A stretch of DNA of 64,000 bases, from the NCBI GenBank assembly GCA_023391695.1, contig JAEWAK010000052.1:130752-194751 (forward strand). The letters run 5' to 3'. Origin of the DNA: Bacillota bacterium. GTDB taxonomy: Bacteria > Bacillota > Clostridia > Lachnospirales > Lachnospiraceae. Under the pieces are notes generated by a model, which was given only the letters and a program-made list of their open reading frames with translations, had not been told where the DNA came from and did no database searches. Shown here piece by piece: positions 58,372 to 64,000 of this stretch. The translations under genes and the position numbers were made by a program. Within the stretch, counting starts at the first letter, position 1. Each line of letters starts with the position of its first letter.

Positions 58372-59471
58372 ATAAGCGGACCTCCTGTCAGAAGTGCTAT
58401 AATTTTAATTGTCACAAAAGTCCCGGTACTGATGCCTGCAAACCAGGCGGCCATTTTGCCAAAACTTAAAGGTGGTTTACCTACAATTTTTCCGGTCTGG
58501 CCATTCATGGCAAAGGTATGCTCCGACTTTTTATAATCATAGCAGACCATCCAGACGGGAAGCAGTACATAATCCGCATTCCGCTCAGCTACCCGGATAT
58601 TCTTATGATTATAGGTTGTGGTGGCATAGCCGTTAATGGTGGAGTCGATATAATTGTTTACAAATTCCGAGATTCGCTCCTCTACCCTTGGGAATAAAGC
58701 TTTGTTGTCATAATTATATTTCTCTGCCAGATAGCCTGCTAAATAAGGCATGTTAAAATCCTTAAGGTCATTATAATGGAAAGGCTCCAATTTATCCATC
58801 AAATCATCATTCATTTTTTCAGAAGCATCCGCAGGCACCTTTAAATAATTTAAGTCAACCTGCCGGTGTATATGAAAATAACTGGTTTCCGTGTAATTAT
58901 ATTCCGAATCGGAATAGTGTCTGACCCGGGTACAGGTTGCATCGGCTTCCCCCTGTCCGTTTAAATCATATAACCAAAAAGGCACATACAAACCGGTGAT
59001 ACTTTTAATACGGTCCGCAGTCATAAACCCTTTGGGGGTAAGACGCCCTTTTTTGCACCATTTTTGAAATGCGTCCTGGGCCTGCTGTTTATTAATTGTA
59101 AATGGAATAACTTTGGCCGGTGCCAGGCTTCCGCTTAAACGGTCTGCCAAAACCACGCCGGCCCCGCAGAAACTGCAGGTTGTTGCGGTCGTATTTTTAT
59201 CTGTAATTAATACGGCACCACAGTTCTGGCACTGGTATTCCGCAGTTTCATTTTCATTGAAGGAATGAGTATCACCGTCCTTTGTTGTGTACTCCTCTTT
59301 ATGGGAGTGATGGGAAGAGCCGGTTTCCGTATGAAATCCCTGATCCGGACCCGAATCCTGGAAAGATTCTATGCGGTCATTCCTTCCGCAGCTGTCACAA
59401 TGCAGCATACCGGAGGTACTGTCATATGCCATGTCAGCCCCGCAATTTGGACATTTATATTGTACTACCAT
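58368..59471 (-). CDS. TFIIB-type zinc-ribbon membrane protein
   Basis: A 367-residue protein with an N-terminal zinc ribbon (CPNCGADMAYDSTSGMLHCDSCG) and a second one (CQNCGAVLITDKNTTATTCSFCG) at about residues 80-105. A large domain (about 115-330) follows, with YVPFWLYDLNGQGEADATCTR and LLPVWMVCYDYKKSEHTFAMNGQTGKIVG. It ends in a single membrane helix (AAWFAGISTGTFVTIKIIALL). It is translationally coupled to the TPM gene. The family's role is unknown; the set of genes suggests a membrane-associated complex. Confidence 0.87.
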   Translation of the reverse strand: MVVQYKCPNCGADMAYDSTSGMLHCDSCGRNDRIESFQDSGPDQGFHTETGSSHHSHKEEYTTKDGDTHSFNENETAEYQCQNCGAVLITDKNTTATTCSFCGAGVVLADRLSGSLAPAKVIPFTINKQQAQDAFQKWCKKGRLTPKGFMTADRIKSITGLYVPFWLYDLNGQGEADATCTRVRHYSDSEYNYTETSYFHIHRQVDLNYLKVPADASEKMNDDLMDKLEPFHYNDLKDFNMPYLAGYLAEKYNYDNKALFPRVEERISEFVNNYIDSTINGYATTTYNHKNIRVAERNADYVLLPVWMVCYDYKKSEHTFAMNGQTGKIVGKPPLSFGKMAAWFAGISTGTFVTIKIIALLTGGPLI

Positions 59472-59513
59472 AAAAACCTTACCTCTTTCTGCTATCGTTT
59501 ATTTCTTGGAGTG

Positions 59514-59654
59514 TGTTTGAAAAATGCCTGTGCCGGACCGGATTTACGGGAGAGAAGAAACGATTTTGGTGTACAGCAGGGTTATGTTCCCAAAATTGTG
59601 ACGCAGAATCCCATAAAGTGGAATGTTGGGAACGATGCAATGATTTTTCAAACA
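59514..59654. repeat. MITE-like repeat, copy 2 (intact ends)
   Basis: 141 bp with perfect 12-bp terminal inverted repeats TGTTTGAAAAAT and ATTTTTCAAACA. Internal sequence (TGTGCCGGACCGGAT, GTGACGCAGAATCC) is shared with 20670-20830, and the right end with the loop of the foldback at 29310. It sits between pspA and the zinc-ribbon gene and encodes nothing. Confidence 0.7.
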
Positions 59655-59777
59655 AGTTCTGGCGCGAAAACAGCGGCTTGGTTTTCCTGCCGCTATTCTC
59701 GTATTTTCTATGCTACTATCCGTGACTATTCAGTCCATGGGCTCTTGCCCTGTCGTACTGAATAGTTACAAATATTT

Positions 59778-60452
59778 TTACTTATTCAAACTTTCTTTAA
59801 GGGCTGCCAGTTCCGCATCGATATCGGTATTGGAAGAGTATTTCTTTGTCAGGTCTTCGATGGAATTTTCCTCGGTGGAACGGCTAAGTTCTGCCATGGC
59901 ATTTGCCTTGTCAATGGCTTTGTCGGCAATTTCTTCATATTTATTAAAACTTGCCATGGAATCGTTGGCGCTTGCAATGGAGGAAGTCATTTTATTAATG
60001 CGCTCCTGTGCTTTGGCAACGGATAACTTGCCCTTGATCATATCCTTACGGGATTCCAGTTCATTTATATCATTTACTAATTTATCGTGCATCTCACGCA
60101 TATGCACGGCATTGGCGTGGGATAAATCATATGCTTCCTGCAGACCGGTTAATTTACTGGTTAAAGTTGCTTTTTGTTCCAGGAATTTCTTGGCGTCTTC
60201 TTCATTATTGGATTCCAAAGCCTTAATTGCATAAGTCTGCATTTTTGCGATCTCTTCACTGCAGTCGTCAAGGACTCTTTTGGCACGCTGTTCCTCTGCC
60301 ATTATGGTGGCGGTTTCTGATTTTACTTTCCCTAAATCGCTGTTAAGGTTTCTTAAGCATTGATCGATCATCTTTTCCGGATCTTCTGCTTTATCCAGTA
60401 AAGCGTTAATGTTGCTTGACATAATGTCTTTGAATCTTGTTAATATACCCAT
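59778..60452 (-). CDS. pspA: PspA/IM30 family phage-shock protein
   Basis: A 224-residue coiled-coil protein beginning MGILTRFKDIMSSNINALLDKAEDPEKM, the amphipathic membrane-binding helix and conserved turn of PspA/Vipp1. The rest is almost all helix, with long coiled coils. It forms ESCRT-III-like assemblies that protect the inner membrane (family knowledge). The ATG at 60452 follows GGAGG by eight bases; five earlier codons are not used. It heads the minus-strand cluster with zinc-ribbon, TPM and SPFH genes, although the MITE-like repeat stands between. Confidence 0.93.
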   Translation of the reverse strand: MGILTRFKDIMSSNINALLDKAEDPEKMIDQCLRNLNSDLGKVKSETATIMAEEQRAKRVLDDCSEEIAKMQTYAIKALESNNEEDAKKFLEQKATLTSKLTGLQEAYDLSHANAVHMREMHDKLVNDINELESRKDMIKGKLSVAKAQERINKMTSSIASANDSMASFNKYEEIADKAIDKANAMAELSRSTEENSIEDLTKKYSSNTDIDAELAALKESLNK

Positions 60453-60770
60453 GTATAATCCCTCCAAATTCTACTGACTAAGACGTCTGCATCTGCAGGC
60501 ATCCGGGTTCAAATAATGATTTTCATGTATCGTCTGCTCTTTCAGTTTATATTTTTTTTATTATAACGTCAAGTTAAAAAACGCTTAAAAAGATAATGAA
60601 AAGATTAAAATCCCATATATTGGATAAGGCGGGCTAAAATACAATTGACAACCTTAAACCGGTGATGTAAATTTAAATATGTAATAAATATGCTAAATGG
60701 ATTTTGCACCTTTGTATATTTATTGTGCAAAAATTAAAAGCATCGTCTTAAATCGGATGAGGTGAAGCAA
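60453..60770. other. Divergent spacer between pspA and a LacI-family gene
   Basis: 318 AT-rich bases. A minus-strand TATAAT (60560-60565) could serve pspA. No repeat or operator with clear symmetry was found. Confidence 0.4.
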
Positions 60771-61808
60771 ATGAAGAAAATTACAATACAGGATGTAGCA
60801 AAGGAACTTAACCTGTCTCGTAACACGGTTGCAAAGGCACTGAATAACAGTGATACGGTTGCTTATGAAACCAGATATATGGTAATAAAAAAAGCCTATG
60901 AAATGGGATACAGCAAATTATCACCCGTTGTGTTAAATGATTTTAAAATAAAAGACAGGCTGGAAAAGACCAAAACCATAGTGGTATTTGCACGAAGGGA
61001 GCTTTCGACTTTCTGGAACCGGATTATAATGGGAATATCGGATGAACTAAATAAGAATAACTGCAGGCTTCAATTTAATTTTATCAGTGAAGAAGATGAG
61101 GCAAACCACATCCTTCCCCTGGATATGCAGACGGATATGAGCGGGATCATTATTTTAAGTGTCTTCAGCAAATCTTTTCTGGAATTGATCATTAAAAAGG
61201 ATGTTCCCGTGGTGTTCCTGGACGGACCGAGCAATGTCCATGAAATATCGGGTTTAGGGGATGTATTGGTATTTGAAGGTTATAACAGTACCAGGATCCT
61301 GACGGAGCACCTGTTGGAGCAGGGGATGAGAAACATTGGGTTTATTGGCGATACCAGTTATTGCAGGACTATTAAGGACCGTTATGAAGGATATTTAGCG
61401 GCCCTCCGTCATTACGGAATCAAACCCGAAGAACAGTTTATGATTAACAGGCATGTGAAATACAAATATTACCGGCAGGAAGAAATCGTCTCTGTGCTGG
61501 AAAAGCTGCCTTACCTGCCCGAAGCCTTTGTATGTGCCAATGACGACATTGCGAAGGATGTTATGCTCTGGCTTAAGAAAAAGGGTATTCGAATACCGGA
61601 AGATGTTGCAGTAACCGGTTTTGACGATAAAGAAGAGGTGGAACTGCTATCTCCGGCCTTAACCACCGTCCATATCGGCAACCAGAGGATGGGCAGGAGG
61701 CTGGTGCAGATTTTAATCTGGCGTATCGAAAACATGGATCTGCCCAAAGAAGTCGTAATTATCAATACGGAAGCGGTGATCCGGGAATCTTCCGTTAAGA
61801 AGAGATAA
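60771..61808 (+). CDS. LacI-family transcriptional regulator
   Basis: A 345-residue regulator. The HTH is TIQDVAKELNLSRNTVAKALNNSD with a hinge region AYEMGYSKLS that is less typical. The sugar-binding-like domain includes LEQGMRNIGFIGDTSYCRTIKDRYEGYLAALRHYGI and VCANDDIAKDVMLWLKKKGIRIPEDVAVTGFDD. Effector and targets are unknown; no transporter is adjacent. The ATG at 60771 is preferred over a GTG three codons earlier that overlaps the GAGGTG site. Confidence 0.92.
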   Translation: MKKITIQDVAKELNLSRNTVAKALNNSDTVAYETRYMVIKKAYEMGYSKLSPVVLNDFKIKDRLEKTKTIVVFARRELSTFWNRIIMGISDELNKNNCRLQFNFISEEDEANHILPLDMQTDMSGIIILSVFSKSFLELIIKKDVPVVFLDGPSNVHEISGLGDVLVFEGYNSTRILTEHLLEQGMRNIGFIGDTSYCRTIKDRYEGYLAALRHYGIKPEEQFMINRHVKYKYYRQEEIVSVLEKLPYLPEAFVCANDDIAKDVMLWLKKKGIRIPEDVAVTGFDDKEEVELLSPALTTVHIGNQRMGRRLVQILIWRIENMDLPKEVVIINTEAVIRESSVKKR

Positions 61809-61916
61809 AATGGTTTATGTGCCTGAGAAATAATGTCATTCTTTTATGATTTATTGTAAAACAACTGGAATTATTCTGAGAATGCTGCGATAAACGCATG
61901 AAAATGCGGTATTACA

Positions 61917-61944
61917 TTGACAAATATGATATAACCTTTATAAT
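61917..61944 (+). promoter_or_regulatory. Probable sigma-A promoter of the methyltransferase gene
   Basis: TTGACA (61917-61922), 16 bases, TATAAT (61939-61944). The leader of about 125 bases has an AGGGAC/GTCCCT hairpin near 61977-62005. Confidence 0.65.
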
Positions 61945-62072
61945 AAATTACTGTGTTTGTGATTTAAAATACCTGGTAGGGACAGGAGTAAGTGAGTCCG
62001 TCCCTTGAAAAATGTTTGATTTTATCATATCTTTAAAATTAAATATATAAACAATCGAAAGAGAGATATCAT

Positions 62073-62954
62073 ATGTGGATTGCAGATGGATGGAAAGATT
62101 ATGAGGTTATTGATACTTCTTCAGGTGAAAAATTAGAACGCTGGGGTAATTATATACTGGTCCGGCCGGATCCGCAGGTACTTTGGGATACTCCTAAAAC
62201 TCATGCCGGATGGAAAAAAAGAAATGCCCATTATCATAGAAGCAGTAAGGGCGGAGGTGAATGGGAGTTTTTTGATTTGCCGGGGCAATGGCAGATAAAA
62301 TATAAAGATTTAAGTTTTAATCTCCAGCCTTTCAGCTTTAAGCATACCGGCTTATTTCCGGAGCAGGCTGCCAATTGGGAGTGGTTTGGGGATATTATCC
62401 GCAGGCAGAAGCGGCAAAACCCGGAGAGGGAGATAAAAGTATTGAACTTATTTGCCTATACCGGAGGAGCAACCATAGCAGCTGCCAAAGCAGGAGCCAG
62501 TGTCACCCATGTGGATGCCTCCAAGGGAATGGTTACCTGGGCTAAGGAAAATGCGGCCCTTTCCGGGCTTACGGAAGCACCCATCCGTTATATTGTGGAT
62601 GACTGCGGTAAATTTGTGGAACGGGAAATACGCAGGGGCAATTTTTATGATGCCGTCATTATGGATCCGCCGTCCTATGGCAGGGGACCTAAGGGCGAAA
62701 TCTGGAAAATCGAAGACAGCATACATCCTTTTGTGAAGCTGTGTTCCCAGGTGTTAGTAAAAGAACCTTTATTTTTCCTGATTAATTCCTATACCACCGG
62801 CCTTCAGCCGGCGGTGCTGGCTTATTTATTGGGAATTGAAATGAAATCCAGATTCGGAGGATATGTTACGGCTGATGAAGTAGGCTTGCCGGTATCGTCC
62901 AATCATCTGGTTTTACCCTGCGGTGCTTCCGGACGTTGGTCCGGGCTTGAATAA
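62073..62954 (+). CDS. Class I SAM-dependent rRNA methyltransferase (RlmI/YccW-like)
   Basis: A 293-residue enzyme. A substrate-facing N-terminal part (about residues 1-105) precedes the Rossmann methyltransferase core with VLNLFAYTGGATIAAAKAGASVTHVDASKGMVTWAKEN (SAM site) and VIMDPPSYGRGPKGEIWKIE (catalytic DPPS motif). It resembles RlmI-type 23S rRNA cytosine methyltransferases, but the PUA domain of RlmI is lacking, so the target base is uncertain. AAAGAGAG precedes the ATG. Confidence 0.88.
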   Translation: MWIADGWKDYEVIDTSSGEKLERWGNYILVRPDPQVLWDTPKTHAGWKKRNAHYHRSSKGGGEWEFFDLPGQWQIKYKDLSFNLQPFSFKHTGLFPEQAANWEWFGDIIRRQKRQNPEREIKVLNLFAYTGGATIAAAKAGASVTHVDASKGMVTWAKENAALSGLTEAPIRYIVDDCGKFVEREIRRGNFYDAVIMDPPSYGRGPKGEIWKIEDSIHPFVKLCSQVLVKEPLFFLINSYTTGLQPAVLAYLLGIEMKSRFGGYVTADEVGLPVSSNHLVLPCGASGRWSGLE

Positions 62955-63302
62955 GATTATATATGGAAGCACTGCTGGATAAGCTGAAAAGGCAGGAGGC
63001 GGGCAGGTTGGTGAACTGGTGAAGACCGTCTATCCGGAAAAAGGGACCGTCACCTTTAGGCGGGGTATCATAGGGACAAAAAATGAACTGGGTATAAATC
63101 CCTGTGATGGGGCGGACAGTTTCGGCTGTCCGCTCTGCTTTTTTCTTATGCGGCGGAGCCGGTATTGGCTGCTGGAGCGGTACTGGCCGCGGCAAGGGTC
63201 TCGCCCGTTAAGATAGCCTTCCTTTCGTCCAACTCGGCCTCCTGTGCTGTCTCTTGCTCCACAGGCGTGTCCATCAGGCCTATGTCCCGGTAGTAAATCC
63301 AG
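62955..63302. other. Spacer and start of a higher-GC segment
   Basis: After the methyltransferase, base composition rises. 63112-63144 is a terminator. A minus-strand frame between about 63146 and 63312 reads DTPVEQETAQEAELDERKA and then an Ala-rich end, but has no start or recognisable family; it looks like a gene fragment. Confidence 0.45.
63112..63144 (+). terminator. Rho-independent terminator
   Basis: GCGGACAG/CTGTCCGC around TTTCGG, followed by TCTGCTTTTTTC. Confidence 0.85.
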
Positions 63303-63623
63303 ATGTTTTGCTCAGCGGTGCGAGAGTATTTCTGCGACAGGCCGTACAAGGACAAACGAACCTGCAAGCAGGTGGGCGCGAAGCTGTTTTTTGAAAAAGA
63401 GATCGAGGCCGACGCATTTTTGCAGCAATATCTCACCGAGTACAACAAGGTCTATTCTCGCCGGTACCGAGCGGCGGGAAAATATGCCGGGGAACATAGC
63501 GGCAGGGATTTGACCGAGGAACAGTTCAGGGTCTGGTCTGCCGCCGCCAGTCAGGCCCGGCGGGATTATGTGGAGGGCAGCATCTCCGGAGAGGAAATGC
63601 TGGCGAGGATACGATTGGATTAA
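63303..63623 (+). pseudogene. C-terminal fragment of a DUF6076-like protein from a mobile element
   Basis: A 106-codon frame with CDRPYKDKRTCKQVGAKLFF, AFLQQYLTEYNKVYSRRYRAA and LTEEQFRVWSAAASQARRDYVEG resembles the C-terminal zinc-knuckle region of DUF6076-type proteins that are common in integrative elements of gut Firmicutes. The frame is closed just upstream (TAG TAA at about 63294-63299) and there is no ribosome site before the ATG. The N-terminal part is therefore missing and a junction with unrelated sequence lies near 63300. GC content is well above that of neighbouring genes. The family assignment is from memory and moderate. Confidence 0.55.
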
Positions 63624-63818
63624 AGGCAGAGAAAAACAGGTCTGTAAAAGCTTGTTACACACCTGCTTCTATATCGCATCAACAAAGCAAGCGCTGCCAT
63701 ATAGGGATTGTCTGATCGAGAAACCGGTTGACAGGTGACTAAAATCCGAACGGCAAAAATATTAAAACTACAGGGAAAACACAGATTGCTGTGTTATCCT
63801 TTTTACGGAGGGATATTT

Positions 63819-64000
63819 ATGTCTATACGAATCCTGCTTGTCGAGGACGATGAACATATCTGCAATACAGTCAAAGCCTTTTTATCAGAGGCGGGATATA
63901 AGGTGGATGCCTGCTTGGACGGAGACGAAGCGCACACCAAGTTTTACGACAACACCTACCAGCTTGTCATTCTCGACATCCTGCTGCCGGGAATGAACGG
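63819..64000 (+). CDS. Response regulator, N-terminal part
   Basis: An ATG at 63819 behind GGAGGGATATTT opens a frame that continues past the window end (60 codons visible). It is a receiver domain: ILLVEDDEHI with acidic residues 10-11, LVILDILLPGMN with phospho-acceptor Asp53. The output domain is outside the window, though the sequence is most like OmpR-family regulators. Codon use is more GC-rich than in the response regulator at 5186, in line with the foreign look of this end. Confidence 0.88.
   Translation, partial: MSIRILLVEDDEHICNTVKAFLSEAGYKVDACLDGDEAHTKFYDNTYQLVILDILLPGMN

Noticed and set aside
63146..63448. 100-codon minus-strand frame at the right end as a gene
   Set aside because: It crosses the junction near 63300 and runs antisense to the DUF6076-like fragment; only its C-terminal half could be a real remnant.

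Overview
The window comes from a low-GC, spore-forming anaerobic Firmicute, most likely a Lachnospiraceae-type Clostridium (inference). The evidence is a cotJ spore-coat operon, a Csp-like subtilase, clostridial-style intracellular glycan phosphorylases (GH65, GH130), TTG/GTG starts with strong GGAGG ribosome sites, and AT-rich intergenic DNA. No rRNA, tRNA or CRISPR array was found.

Layout. 1-7.9 kb is a metal/copper region: the start of a P-type Ca-type ATPase (minus), an internally deleted ATPase remnant, a small Cys-tailed membrane protein, CopA, a lipoprotein, an LDCC-type micro-protein, a two-component system and a four-helix-bundle copper-binding protein. 8-10 kb holds a MutS2-like ATPase. 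10.7-15.6 kb is a tandem array of four HTH-TPR regulators of the RRNPP (PlcR/Rgg) type, one of them dead. Each has the same palindromic operator upstream. Beyond the last one lies a divergent 52-codon secreted-peptide gene that is a good pheromone candidate. 15.8-17.7 kb is a c-di-GMP-I riboswitch in front of a PAS-GGDEF(degenerate)-EAL protein.

The most striking feature is at 17.9-25.9 kb. cotJA and cotJB are intact, but cotJC is cut in two by 6,780 bp of DNA that ends in a large serine recombinase gene. Joining the halves at a shared AGGTA restores one 198-codon manganese-catalase-like CotJC without a frame error, and the opposite joint makes a dyad-symmetric attP-like site. This has the architecture of a skin-type intervening element removed during sporulation. 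Its cargo is a YitT protein, a TSUP exporter, a FAD/Rieske oxidoreductase, a tocopherol-cyclase-family protein and a 59-codon protein that could be a directionality factor.

26-29 kb is a biotin locus (BirA operator, birA, bioB, bioY). 29.5-35.4 kb has plsC, the primary sigma factor, a subtilase, a MIF-like protein and a secreted trypsin-like protease. 35.7-42.8 kb is a LacI-controlled sugar ABC transporter with a GH65 phosphorylase. 43-48 kb has a muramoyl amidase, a DUF134-Mrp/NifX pair behind a palindromic promoter, dinB, class II aldolase and a rod-shaped 6S-like RNA candidate. 48.6-50.5 kb is an MFS exporter with its MarR regulator. 51-56 kb has GH130, a phosphohexomutase and a cytosolic GH9 enzyme. 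56-60.5 kb is an envelope-stress type cluster (SPFH, TPM, zinc ribbon, PspA). The window ends with a LacI regulator, an rRNA methyltransferase and a higher-GC, apparently foreign segment with gene remnants and the start of a response regulator.

Across the window, dispersed non-coding repeats recur in front of unrelated genes. They include a ~71-bp leader repeat that carries its own Shine-Dalgarno (copA, twice before bioY, and a sugar-binding lipoprotein gene), a stem-6/loop-9 hairpin family, and MITE-like foldbacks.
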